A DNA stretch of 27,907 nucleotides from Lewinella sp039816955 (GCA_039816955.1 JBCBWU010000090.1:1-27907), one strand, 5' to 3'. Shown: positions 8,578-17,289, numbered from the stretch's first letter. Program-made: numbers and translations. Notes: generated by a model not told the origin, from the sequence alone.

Positions 8578-10040
8578 TCCAGAAATTGAAAAAGTACTAA
8601 GCTTAGACGAGACGCTGGTAAAGTGTCCGCCGCAATCTGTTGTATTTCATTCAACTTAAATGAAGTCAGAAGTTCGCTCGCTAATATGTTGTTTTCGACC
8701 ACAATTAAATGGGTGGCTCCTTCCTCTTCATGTAAGCGTTTGACTACTTCCGGGCTGGCAGCTGCTTCTTGCAATGACCAACCTCGTCTTCGAGCTCTGG
8801 CCAAGATACGTGGGTTTCTACAATCAAACTTCTTGTACACCACTACAGGTAGACCCTCAGGTGGTACAAGCTCTTGTATTTTATCTGCTACTTCATCCAA
8901 TTCAGTTGGAGTTTGGTAATAGTTCCATTCCGCATAGGCGGTACATAAACTTATTACTCCAATAGCAATGCTAATCTGGACTGTTGCCCCCCATCTTTGC
9001 TTCATCGATAGCAAAGCCAGCGCAACAAAAATCGCAATTGGCCCTAGAAATGGTATCTGGTAGTAGTTGTGAAATGCATTGAGGTTGAAGAAGAGTATTA
9101 CATAGATCCCCAAAGAACCCACCCAGCTCAAGAGCACAGTAAAGCCGATAGTTTTGCCTTGGGATTTCCACCAAAAAGGGAGTAGTAGGACTGCAAATAC
9201 ACCTCCGGCTTCAACTAACACACGAAGCCCTATTTCCTTCCAATGGTACAGTGAAAGTCGCTGCTCAATTACTCCAAAATACCAGGATGCATTTTGATCA
9301 AATTTGCGGTAGTGAAGAATGTAGTCCCAGTCTGGAGCAGCTGCGTTTGTCGCATAAACGTGCTTTTGCCATAAGAGGAAAATGAGAACTGCTGGTAAGA
9401 ACACCAATGAGTGCAACACTAGCCATTGTAGTAGACGATGGTGGAAAGCATACACTAGAACTGGAATAGCCAGGTAAAATAGATAGGGAACCTTAACCAA
9501 AATAGCGATAGTGGCACAAGCAGCAGCCGCGACAAGAAGGAAACTTGACCGCTTGTGGCAAGCAGCTAAAGTGTAGTAAAAGGTAGCGTAGGCAAAGGCT
9601 TGAGCAAAGAAATCGATATGGATAGCACGAGAATAAAATTGCGCAAGGGGTAGGGCAAGGTAAATTACGGCGGCCCACAGGGCAGTTTGTTTATCGAATA
9701 ACAGTTCGACAATGCGATAAAAATAGTAGGTGCACAAAAGGAAAAAGAGCAGAAAGATGGCCCGGCACAGCCACATACTTTCTCCAAACCAGCGTTGTAG
9801 CTGTGCAACGATCGCTTCGGGTAATGGAAACTCAAGAATGACGGTATCAGCAGCCCCCATCCAACAAACTGCGGGTTGCAGTAGGTCGATTCCATTTTTA
9901 TAGAAATCATAGATGTAATAGGCTGTATCAGCTTGTCGCCAATCATGTGGTAGGTCTAGCTCAGGACCAAAGTGTAAGAAGCGCCAGGCAATTAAGCCTA
10001 AAATTAGAATCAACGGGAGTGCTCTGGTGTCCTGTCTCAT
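8574..10040 (-). CDS. GT-C glycosyltransferase (PMT/ArnT-like) membrane protein
   Basis: I chose the ATG at 10040-10038, one nucleotide after the upstream stop (TAA T ATG), giving 488 residues. An in-frame start 26 codons upstream would lie inside the SGNH gene and add a hydrophilic stretch, so it is less likely. The first membrane helix (about 8-23) is followed by PHDWRQADTAYY with Asp33 and Asp38, an acidic first-loop motif of GT39/GT83-type transferases. About ten further hydrophobic segments follow, then a soluble tail. Such enzymes add a sugar from a polyprenyl-phosphate donor on the outer face of the inner membrane. It shares this overall plan, but not close sequence, with the other GT-C-like protein of the operon. 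Substrates are unknown. Confidence 0.82.
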   Translation of the reverse strand: MRQDTRALPLILILGLIAWRFLHFGPELDLPHDWRQADTAYYIYDFYKNGIDLLQPAVCWMGAADTVILEFPLPEAIVAQLQRWFGESMWLCRAIFLLFFLLCTYYFYRIVELLFDKQTALWAAVIYLALPLAQFYSRAIHIDFFAQAFAYATFYYTLAACHKRSSFLLVAAAACATIAILVKVPYLFYLAIPVLVYAFHHRLLQWLVLHSLVFLPAVLIFLLWQKHVYATNAAAPDWDYILHYRKFDQNASWYFGVIEQRLSLYHWKEIGLRVLVEAGGVFAVLLLPFWWKSQGKTIGFTVLLSWVGSLGIYVILFFNLNAFHNYYQIPFLGPIAIFVALALLSMKQRWGATVQISIAIGVISLCTAYAEWNYYQTPTELDEVADKIQELVPPEGLPVVVYKKFDCRNPRILARARRRGWSLQEAAASPEVVKRLHEEEGATHLIVVENNILASELLTSFKLNEIQQIAADTLPASRLSLVLFQFLE

Positions 10041-10041
10041 A

Positions 10042-11511
10042 TTATTGCTCACCCATGGGTAAATCCAGTTCTGGCAAGAATTGTAGGAGCGCTTTAGCTG
10101 CCATTTGGTGGCCTGCAACCGTCCAATGTGGGTCGGAGGGGCAATATAATAATTCGTCTGGGAACTGTTCCTTGTAGTGAGAGGTAGTCTCGTATAGGTC
10201 TAGTAAAGGGATGTCACTCTTCTGAGAGAATTCTTTGATAATATCCCTTAGTCCACCTGCTGGAAATGCGAATTCGTTCCAGCCACCAATTTGCGATTTA
10301 CGCACGAGGTTTTCTCCGGGAAATTGCCAGGGATAAGGAATCAAACACAGCGCCAAAGGAATATTGCGCTTTTGCAGAGATTGCCGTAGGCCGCTAATGT
10401 GCTGTAGACTTTGTGCAACCCTAGCTCTAATTTCTTCTGACCAAATATCGGAATCACGCATCAACTCCAGATAATCCCATAATGCTATGGTAAGCAAGTC
10501 TTTGGTTTGGTTGTTAAGGGTATAGGCCTCCCTGAATTCAGCTGTGGGCATTTCTAAATAGCGTGGTAATTCGCTTTCCTCTAACATTCGTTTGGCCTTA
10601 GCTTTACGCCACATGAATGAGGTCATTCTGATCAAGCGCATCCGTTGCCAGTCGGCTTTTAATAATGTCCAAGGATTTCGATCATCCGGTAGTTGAGCCT
10701 CTTCTACATTAGAAAAGTCGAAGGCGATGGGTTCTCCTTCGTCGTTGAAACGCGCATAAGGTAAATACCCACTGTCACCCACGGCGTCTCCCGAGTAAAA
10801 GTCGTTAGGATACAGAAATAGAATTACTTGGTCTGGATCAAATTGGAGGCCTTTACGTAGTATCCAATTCCATTCCAATAATGGAGACCAACTTGGGAAA
10901 CCATGCTGGAGAACACGAAAGGAATCCGGCAACAATCTTTCGAGTTGTGGACCAATCGATTCTTCGTAGGCTACTTGGAGGGAATGGATATAGGAATCCC
11001 CAACCAGCAGTATTCTTTGCTCACCAATAGACTTTTTAGGGATTTCTGGCCCTCGCACCGCGTCACTGTTTACCTGATGTAGAATCTTCCTGCCGCCGTC
11101 TTCTGGTATGAGTTGGGTATGGAATTCGCAGTTGGGGATGTAGTTCTTAAAGTACACGGAGTCATATGAAGTATATGGGAACACACCTTCAATTGGTTGA
11201 ATAGATTCCCTTACCCCCGCTTGATAAATAGCAATGGAGGGCAGTAGTTTTTCGATAAGGAATAATGTGATCAATACCGAAAACAGGGTAAGTGACGTAT
11301 TTGAAAGCCAGGACTTTGGGCTGCTAACTCCTAAAAGCAGAACAAGAAAAAGGTGGCTTACGATAAACGTACCAAGCGGATTGATATTAAATCGCACGAC
11401 AACACCATTTCCATCGTCAAGGTATAAGCCATATGCGTATACTAATACGCAAAAAACTGTAACGATAGCTGATGTGATGAATAGCGTCTTTTGAAATTTC
11501 TTACGTCTCAT
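10042..11511 (-). CDS. membrane-anchored SGNH-hydrolase-like protein (AlgJ/AlgX-like motifs)
   Basis: The 489-residue protein has about three N-terminal hydrophobic segments (near 9-30, 46-62 and 72-97) and then a soluble SGNH domain. The nucleophile block is LLVGDSY with Ser173. A block-III-like Asn236 occurs in LYPNDF. The C-terminal Asp-His pair is in SDPHWTVAGH (Asp460, His462), which resembles the D-T-H-W motif of AlgJ/AlgX-type enzymes that acetylate alginate and other exopolysaccharides. SGNH proteins may also be esterases. In this operon a periplasmic O-acyl transfer or removal on the glycan is the natural inference. The start lies 39 bp after the upstream methyltransferase stop, with a small hairpin between, and the stop is 1 nt from the next start. 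Confidence 0.8.
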   Translation of the reverse strand: MRRKKFQKTLFITSAIVTVFCVLVYAYGLYLDDGNGVVVRFNINPLGTFIVSHLFLVLLLGVSSPKSWLSNTSLTLFSVLITLFLIEKLLPSIAIYQAGVRESIQPIEGVFPYTSYDSVYFKNYIPNCEFHTQLIPEDGGRKILHQVNSDAVRGPEIPKKSIGEQRILLVGDSYIHSLQVAYEESIGPQLERLLPDSFRVLQHGFPSWSPLLEWNWILRKGLQFDPDQVILFLYPNDFYSGDAVGDSGYLPYARFNDEGEPIAFDFSNVEEAQLPDDRNPWTLLKADWQRMRLIRMTSFMWRKAKAKRMLEESELPRYLEMPTAEFREAYTLNNQTKDLLTIALWDYLELMRDSDIWSEEIRARVAQSLQHISGLRQSLQKRNIPLALCLIPYPWQFPGENLVRKSQIGGWNEFAFPAGGLRDIIKEFSQKSDIPLLDLYETTSHYKEQFPDELLYCPSDPHWTVAGHQMAAKALLQFLPELDLPMGEQ

Positions 11512-11517
11512 TACTGG

Positions 11518-11539
11518 AAAAATCGCCCTTATTGAGGGC
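11518..11539 (-). terminator. weak terminator- or attenuator-like hairpin
   Basis: On the minus strand GCCCT-CAATA-AGGGC (11539-11525) forms a perfect 5-bp GC-rich stem with a 5-nt loop. It is followed two bases later by TTTTT (11522-11518). It fills most of the 39-bp gap between the methyltransferase stop and the SGNH-protein start. The stem is short, so it would at most attenuate transcription inside the operon, and chance is possible. Confidence 0.28.
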
Positions 11540-11550
11540 AGACAAGATAG

Positions 11551-12312
11551 TTATTCCTCCGAGCTAATTGGGTGACGAATGATCAACCAAGGAAACGGAC
11601 TTATAGTGCTGCCAAACTTCCGCTTTAGTCGATTAGCCAAGGTGTTAGGATTATACTGTGTTTTATACCGGTACGTTTGTAGTTCGGTCCAAGCGCGATG
11701 GAAGTAATGTTCCTGCATGGCTGTCTGCCCTTGCTCCCGATAATAGGCACTTGTGCGCTCCTTTGCGGCAGCTATTTCGGCGGCGGAGTAAAAGGGTGTA
11801 TCAAAAACATGGATTTCGCCTTCTGGCTTCAAAAGCACCAATAAGCGATTCAGTAGAGCGGGAAAGTCAGGAAAGTATTGGGCGCAGCTGGCCAGAATGA
11901 TACTATCAAATGAGGCGATGCTTAGGTCTGCCTTAAATATGTCACCATAAGCAAACTGGCAACTTGGACTGGTGAATAAGCGCTGGGCTTGCTCCAACTC
12001 TACAATGTTGACATCAAGCCCCAGCACGCTGCAGTTACCTTGTCCGGCGACTAATTGATGAGTCAACCAGCCGTTGCCGCAACCAAGATCGAGTATGTGC
12101 TTAGGCGCTTGTTCCTGTAGGTGCGACAAGAGTTGTTGCACGTTGTGCCTGCGCAATCCCCACTCTTTTTCCTGAGGGTGCCCTTTCGGAACAACAGGCA
12201 ACTGTCTGACCATTTCATCCGAATACACCCGACCTTCTTTGCGGCGGGCACTAAGGTACGCTTCCTCGAAATCATTCTGCGGCGGCGTTAGAAAGGTTAG
12301 TTCACTGCTCAT
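11551..12312 (-). CDS. class I SAM-dependent methyltransferase (Methyltransf_11/25 type)
   Basis: The start chosen is the ATG at 12312-12310, which overlaps the upstream radical SAM stop in ATGA and gives 253 residues. An in-frame upstream start would run 114 bp into that gene. Motif I is ILDLGCGNGWL (about 73-83), motif II ends in LGLD with Asp100, and a motif IV-like stretch SFDSIILASCAQYF follows near 134-147. After the fold comes a short tail with no membrane segment. The fold methylates small molecules, sugars or lipids. The pairing with a B12 radical SAM enzyme recurs with the 17321-18127 gene, which suggests that the two enzymes act on the same intermediate; this is inference. Confidence 0.88.
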   Translation of the reverse strand: MSSELTFLTPPQNDFEEAYLSARRKEGRVYSDEMVRQLPVVPKGHPQEKEWGLRRHNVQQLLSHLQEQAPKHILDLGCGNGWLTHQLVAGQGNCSVLGLDVNIVELEQAQRLFTSPSCQFAYGDIFKADLSIASFDSIILASCAQYFPDFPALLNRLLVLLKPEGEIHVFDTPFYSAAEIAAAKERTSAYYREQGQTAMQEHYFHRAWTELQTYRYKTQYNPNTLANRLKRKFGSTISPFPWLIIRHPISSEE

Positions 12313-13751
12313 GCTGAAGGAGCGGGCTCGTTTTCGTAAAGCGGTGATTTCTCGGTTAAGACCCGATACCAAAGCATGCCCAATCGAGCAAGGGTAGCTT
12401 TGATGTAGTGCTTCTGCGCCGCCCAACTTCGACTGGTGCCAGCTAAGCGGTGCTTGTGTAGTTGTACCTTATTCACTACCCAGCGTACCGCATAATCGTA
12501 GTAGGGGCGAGAATAGGTGCGAATAAAATCAATGTCTCGATCCGTACTACTGAACCAATCTGGCTGCTTGGTGATTCGGTCCTTGATATCATCGTACAGC
12601 CCTGTTCCCTTAATGGGGTAGGCGACGGTAATTGTGAATAGATCTGGATCAGCTTTTGTCAAGTGGTCAAGTGTGAGGAAAATATCTTCTTCGGTTTCTC
12701 CAGGGTAGCCCAGCATAATGAAAGTGCCGGTTTCAATTCCCTTTTCTTTCGCAGCGATAGTCATGGCTTGTACCTGCTCGGCTTGAACCCGGCGGTCCAT
12801 GGCGTCAATGATGCGTTGAGAACCGCTTTCTGCTCCAATCCAGACCCGGAAACAGCCACTTTCTTTCAGCATGTCGAGCACCTCGTCATTGAGTCGTTCC
12901 GCTCGGGTTATGCACTCAAAAGGAATTACCGCGTCTTGCTTCAGGACTTCTTCGTGAAAAGCGGCTAGCCATTTATGACTTACCGTAAAGACGTCGTCCA
13001 CAAACCATACCTGATCGGGATCGTAGGCTTCCTTTAAGTTTCTCAGCTCTGCTGCTACTTTTTGTGCACTGCGACGCCGATACGATTGTCCGTAAACTGC
13101 AGTACTGCACCAACGGCAGGTGTAGGGACAACCGCGTTGTGTACTCACGGTGATGGAACTGCGGCCGTGATGCGTCTTCCAGGTGTCCAGGTATTGCTTC
13201 AGATCAATCTTATGTCGATTGGGAGTGGGAAGCTCATCTACTGCCCGTAAATGTTTACGAGCGGGTGTCTGTGTAATTTGACCATCACTATCCACAAAGG
13301 CCAAGCCCGGTATATGTCCAAAGTGAGGGCGAAGGCCCTGCTCCACCGCTTGCACTAGCTCCAACATACTTTGCTCACCTTCACCAATGATGAGTACATC
13401 GGCTCCGGTAGCTAGATAATTTTCGACATTGTAGCGCAAATCCGGACCACCAAGGACGACTAAGCTTTCTTTTAAGGCTTCTTCCGCCCGAATCATACGA
13501 ATCAAACGGATCACATCCAACTTGGTCATCAGGTTGGTGTAGATCGCAATGATGTCTGGTTGCGTACGAATCAGATAATCACGTTGCGCTGCGAAGGTAG
13601 AAAAGGTAGTATCGAAGACCTCGTTGTCATACCCCTGTTGCTCGAGCCAAGCACTCAAGTAGAGGATTCCCAGGGGCGGATACGGTTTATTGATCTTTTG
13701 CTCCTTGGGATCTTCCCGCATGTAATAAGCATGGGTAAAGCAAATCTTCAT
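12309..13751 (-). CDS. B12-binding-domain radical SAM protein (second of three)
   Basis: The 480-residue protein begins directly with a cobalamin-binding-type domain. It has the KPYPPLGILYLSAWL start typical of this group, VVLGGPD at about 98-104 and GADVLIIGEGEQS at 117-129. The radical SAM cluster motif is CPYTCRWC with Cys208, Cys212 and Cys215, followed by GAESGSQRI at about 313. The C-terminal 100 residues are basic and have no clear domain. Family members are class B methylases of unactivated carbon or B12-dependent cyclases. It overlaps the class I methyltransferase that follows it by 4 nt, and 19 bp separate it from the CotH-like gene before it. Its N-terminal region closely parallels that of the radical SAM protein at 18133-19599, so the two are clear paralogues. 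Confidence 0.93.
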   Translation of the reverse strand: MKICFTHAYYMREDPKEQKINKPYPPLGILYLSAWLEQQGYDNEVFDTTFSTFAAQRDYLIRTQPDIIAIYTNLMTKLDVIRLIRMIRAEEALKESLVVLGGPDLRYNVENYLATGADVLIIGEGEQSMLELVQAVEQGLRPHFGHIPGLAFVDSDGQITQTPARKHLRAVDELPTPNRHKIDLKQYLDTWKTHHGRSSITVSTQRGCPYTCRWCSTAVYGQSYRRRSAQKVAAELRNLKEAYDPDQVWFVDDVFTVSHKWLAAFHEEVLKQDAVIPFECITRAERLNDEVLDMLKESGCFRVWIGAESGSQRIIDAMDRRVQAEQVQAMTIAAKEKGIETGTFIMLGYPGETEEDIFLTLDHLTKADPDLFTITVAYPIKGTGLYDDIKDRITKQPDWFSSTDRDIDFIRTYSRPYYDYAVRWVVNKVQLHKHRLAGTSRSWAAQKHYIKATLARLGMLWYRVLTEKSPLYENEPAPSA

Positions 13752-13770
13752 GAGGTCAAAAATAAGAGGT

Positions 13771-16311
13771 TCATTCGACAGGTGGGTAAAAAATCGGAGC
13801 TAGCCTTTTGGCCTCGTGCGTGTGCCTTGCCAGTTCTCCGTCAATTGTCAATAAGTGTGGTTTTTCCACTACGTATGCCTGCCTAACGCCGGATGGCATA
13901 TACCAGCTACTGACAGTAGCACGAGCTTTCGAAAAATACGCTTTCTTGGTAAAAACTGCGAGGCCATAATCACTGTTCGTGATCATCGTAGTGTCAATAT
14001 TCACTTTTGAGCCGTCTTTGATAGCAATACCAATGTTCGTTTCCGCAATGGAACAGTGATTAATTGAGCATTCACTGGCTTCACCAACAGAGATGCCTTT
14101 ATCAGCGATCTGATCAATACTAAACTGCTCTAGGTCAAAAGTACTTCCAGAAAGATCAATGGCATCACCTCCTAGTTGAGCAAAAGTACCATTGGCGAGT
14201 TCTCCTTCGGAGAAATCAATGTCCAGGCCGTCACCCGTGCAATTTTTAATAGTAATGGTATCTAGCTTTACCATATTGCTGTGTATTATATTTAGTGCAT
14301 CTTCCGCATCAATATTTTCCAGCGTTAGGTTATTTAACCAGATATGTCGACCGTAACAAGTCAAGGCGCCATTCAGTAGTAGTCCTCGTGTTTGTAGGCT
14401 CTTGTTGTTTCGTATAATCACGTGTCTAATGCGTGCTGAGTATACCTGAAGAAAATGAATACCTCTTCCGCTACCGTCTTGAGAGTCGATTACGATGGGG
14501 TCATTTTCTTGTGCCCACAACCTTGCGGTGCCAAAGGCTAATATTCCAGCCCCATTATTCAAATTGATGGTAGTGCCTTCTGGAACAAACAGGGCCTTAT
14601 TAGCCGGTATGACTTGCACTTGATCAAGGGTGATAGAACGACTTCTTGTAGTAATTGTATCTCCTTTTATTTGAAACGCAGAAGTATCAATCTGCAATTC
14701 CCAGGGATCAATAAACGCTAACTTTGATATGGGCCAATCGTTCACCTTTTCTTTAAACCAATAATCGACCCCAGCAATGCTATAGAAGATGAAACGGTCA
14801 CCCTCTGGAAGCGGCAGACTTATTTCCTCCATTTCTTTTGAAAACTCAAATGCGGCTAGGGTAATGGGCTTGGTTAGTTCATGTAGCGGCTTGTTCTTGC
14901 TTGGTCCAGTTGCTTCGATTTGTATCTCTTGGCAATAGAAGTTTTTCAGGCTTACTCGTTTCCCGCTGGGGTCGGCTTGTGCTTTAAGTGAAATAGAAGA
15001 GAGTGGAACCCGCGTAACACATTCATCGTTCTTGTTTCTTCTTACGTGTTGATAGGTAAAAGGAGTGGCTTCCTCAAAGTCATATGCCAGAACGGCTTCT
15101 CTCAATTGCTGGGCATGGTCGCGGAATTCCTGATAATCGTATTCGTAGTCCGGAAAAGCTGCCTTCATAGCAATTTGAAGCTTTCCCAGCCGAGCACCAA
15201 TGTGTTGATGAAACTCACTTAAGTATTCCTCATTAGTGTACTCTAATAAGTACCAACGATAGTTGGCTCTAAAACCTGGATGATTAAACAAGGAGAAAAT
15301 AAAGTACTCTTCCCGTAAGGTCAACTGCTTTCCTTGAGGGGGAATTTGTCCTAAAAACTCTCCGCGGAACCATTTATAAATACCCGTGGGAGCATAACCG
15401 TCGAATACGATAGGGTAGAGGCGCGTATTGTGTGGATGGTAAAACCACCGTAGGTTATGCCAGCGCAAGGCATGATAGGCTTGCGCAATATCGACAGCAG
15501 CCAAAAAGCTGGCCCAATAATCTATGTCAATGGCGTTGAGATCGGGTGCTTGCCGTAGTGATTCCAACCTTTGTCTTCCGGCAACAAACGCATCAGTAAG
15601 AAGGCTGTCTCCTCTTACCCGCTGTTTTTGAAAGGGCTCAATAGTAGCAGCTTCAAAATCTGGTAAGTCAAAGGCCACGTCCTCCCCGTAGCGTAAGCGG
15701 TGATTCTGGGCTTCCCAGAAGCCATCTTCGTTCAGTTTCAGAATTACCCCTTCGGGATATTGCTGCCGGGCAGTAAGTGTCTCAGTAAAGTGCGCTTCAA
15801 AGGCATAGATACCCTTGTAGTCATCATTAAGCCAAAGCTCCACAAATTCGTAGCGGGGCGTGAGTATACCATCAAATTCTAGCATCTGATGAAAAACCCA
15901 TTCGTGCAGGTAGTAGCGAGTACGCGGATGTTGAAGCGAAAACTGATCCGCACCAAGTATAGCCTCGTCATTTGCTAGCTTAACTCGCCAAGACCATTTG
16001 TTTCCACGAAGGTGGTCTAACCAATCCCCCTTTAGGCGGATTTCTCCTTGAATAGCTTGTGCTTCGTATTGAATGGAGGCGGGAACGTAATCCTTACCAC
16101 TACTATCCAGATATCCTCTGGCCAGTGCCTCCCCGCGTTTACGCTTTACTTTATCCAAGTCGCGATCGGCAATGTGGATTTCTAATTTGGGTAGACCCAG
16201 ATCAGGAGGAAGCGGCTCTTGTTCATCGCAGCCAATAGCTAGCAACACCACCAGCACAATAGCAGCTAGTGCATATCGATGAAGTACACGTCTACCGATG
16301 GACCGGGGCAT
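13771..16311 (-). CDS. surface lipoprotein with CotH-kinase domain and C-terminal beta-helix
   Basis: With the ATG at 16311 the protein has 846 residues and a lipoprotein signal: basic MPRSIGRRVLHR, a hydrophobic core, then LAIGC with Cys28. CDEQE follows, and acidic residues next to the cysteine fit surface export of lipoproteins in Bacteroidota. A longer in-frame start at 16431 would bury this signal and overlap the divergent gene, so I reject it. Residues about 40-400 match the CotH-kinase family: IRLKGDW at 92-97, LNDDYKGIYAFEAH near 161-174, and WHNLRWFYHPHN with a following Asp in IVFDGY (about 284-305). CotH kinases phosphorylate secreted proteins in Bacillus and fungi. Residues about 565-800 form short repeating beta-rungs like a right-handed parallel beta-helix, common in polysaccharide-binding or -cleaving proteins. 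It is the first gene of the ten-gene operon. Confidence 0.85.
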   Translation of the reverse strand: MPRSIGRRVLHRYALAAIVLVVLLAIGCDEQEPLPPDLGLPKLEIHIADRDLDKVKRKRGEALARGYLDSSGKDYVPASIQYEAQAIQGEIRLKGDWLDHLRGNKWSWRVKLANDEAILGADQFSLQHPRTRYYLHEWVFHQMLEFDGILTPRYEFVELWLNDDYKGIYAFEAHFTETLTARQQYPEGVILKLNEDGFWEAQNHRLRYGEDVAFDLPDFEAATIEPFQKQRVRGDSLLTDAFVAGRQRLESLRQAPDLNAIDIDYWASFLAAVDIAQAYHALRWHNLRWFYHPHNTRLYPIVFDGYAPTGIYKWFRGEFLGQIPPQGKQLTLREEYFIFSLFNHPGFRANYRWYLLEYTNEEYLSEFHQHIGARLGKLQIAMKAAFPDYEYDYQEFRDHAQQLREAVLAYDFEEATPFTYQHVRRNKNDECVTRVPLSSISLKAQADPSGKRVSLKNFYCQEIQIEATGPSKNKPLHELTKPITLAAFEFSKEMEEISLPLPEGDRFIFYSIAGVDYWFKEKVNDWPISKLAFIDPWELQIDTSAFQIKGDTITTRSRSITLDQVQVIPANKALFVPEGTTINLNNGAGILAFGTARLWAQENDPIVIDSQDGSGRGIHFLQVYSARIRHVIIRNNKSLQTRGLLLNGALTCYGRHIWLNNLTLENIDAEDALNIIHSNMVKLDTITIKNCTGDGLDIDFSEGELANGTFAQLGGDAIDLSGSTFDLEQFSIDQIADKGISVGEASECSINHCSIAETNIGIAIKDGSKVNIDTTMITNSDYGLAVFTKKAYFSKARATVSSWYMPSGVRQAYVVEKPHLLTIDGELARHTHEAKRLAPIFYPPVE

Positions 16312-16350
16312 GAATGGAATTACTTGCTGTGGTGAATTAAGCGGCGGAAA

Positions 16351-16382
16351 CAAATGTACTTCATTTATATTGCACCTTTCAA
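16351..16382 (-). promoter_or_regulatory. Bacteroidota-type promoter of the ten-gene operon
   Basis: On the minus strand TACATTTG (16358-16351) is an exact match to the Bacteroidota -7 consensus TAnnTTTG. A -33 TTG at 16382-16380 lies 21 nt upstream, which is within the usual 19-21 nt range. The predicted start of transcription is near 16345, giving a leader of about 33 nt before the CotH-gene ATG at 16311. The element lies in the 93-bp divergent gap. I could not find an equally good match for the plus-strand gene. Confidence 0.6.
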
Positions 16383-16404
16383 TCATCCAGATCCGTAATC
16401 GGCT

Positions 16405-17289
16405 ATGTACGTGACCAAACTCTGCACTCAATTCTTAGTACTCAGTAGCTTTTTGGTCTTACTGTCTTCTTGCCCGCGAAAAGCAGCAGTGGAGCCGTAC
16501 TCTTTTTTTGTGGCGGGGCATACCTACGGTGTAAAGGAAAAACCTGTACCAGGCTTACACATGCCTTTTGTAGCTGATTTTGATAATATTAACAACTACC
16601 CAAATCTTAGCTTTGGCGTACTCACTGGAGATATTGTCTATTACAGCCGTGATACTTCCTGGGATAATGTGGACCGACAATTAGCGGACTTAGATGTTCC
16701 GATCTACTTCACTACCGGCAACCATGATGAAGGGCACAAAACGATTTACAAAGAGCGCTACGGCATTACGTACTATTCCTTTGAGCAAGGCGTTGATCTA
16801 TGCATCGTCTTAAATCCAGGTCTGGGTGGCTGGAATATCTGGAACGAGCAAATGGATTTCCTAAAAGCTCAAATGGAAAGGGCGCCAAACTATGAACACG
16901 TCTTCCTCTTCTTTCATCACCTAGTCTGGTGGGATGCTGATAATGAGTATCGTAACTTTCGTCCCAACTCACAAGATGGCCGGGCACCAACTGTCAATTT
17001 CCTGCCGGAAGTATTACCCATGCTGCAAGCCTGTGGTCGCCCCGTTTATTGCTTTGCTGGCGATGTAGGTGCAGCTGGCCAGCCCACCGTCTTTTTTGCC
17101 GATAGACGCGAGAATGTCTACTTGATTGCTAGCGGGATGGGAAATCAACGCAAAGACAATTACCTCCTCGTCGATGTTCATCCTGAGACTGGCGTAGAAA
17201 TCAAGATCAGGTGGCTGCAAGGGCAAGGTAATGGTCCTTCCTTTCCTACAGAAGAAGACCTACCATTCGGAATCAGACTTTTCCCCTAA
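16405..17289 (+). CDS. metallophosphoesterase-like lipoprotein with divergent metal-site motifs
   Basis: The 294-residue protein has a lipoprotein signal ending in LLSSC (Cys23). The rest follows the order of calcineurin-like phosphoesterase blocks: GHTYG at 38-42, TGDIVYY with Gly75-Asp76, TTGNHDE with Asn106-His107-Asp108, FFHH with His171-His172, and FAGDVG at 218-221. Two blocks differ from the standard: the first D-x-H reads G-H-T, and the final G-H-x-H reads G-D-V-G. The site may bind one metal, use other ligands, or be inactive. The protein probably sits in the envelope outside the cytosol. It is divergent from the CotH-kinase-like gene across 93 bp, so the two may be co-regulated. The fold call is good; the activity is uncertain. 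Confidence 0.8.
   Translation: MYVTKLCTQFLVLSSFLVLLSSCPRKAAVEPYSFFVAGHTYGVKEKPVPGLHMPFVADFDNINNYPNLSFGVLTGDIVYYSRDTSWDNVDRQLADLDVPIYFTTGNHDEGHKTIYKERYGITYYSFEQGVDLCIVLNPGLGGWNIWNEQMDFLKAQMERAPNYEHVFLFFHHLVWWDADNEYRNFRPNSQDGRAPTVNFLPEVLPMLQACGRPVYCFAGDVGAAGQPTVFFADRRENVYLIASGMGNQRKDNYLLVDVHPETGVEIKIRWLQGQGNGPSFPTEEDLPFGIRLFP

Noticed and set aside
10041..10118. Longer N-terminus for the GT-C protein, starting at 10118
   Set aside because: It lies inside the end of the SGNH gene and adds a hydrophilic leader before the first helix. The ATG one base after the upstream stop is the natural start.
16312..16431. Longer N-terminus for the CotH-like protein, starting at 16431
   Set aside because: It would overlap the divergent lipoprotein gene and place the lipoprotein signal about 40 residues inside the protein. 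The start at 16311 gives a normal signal and fits the promoter.
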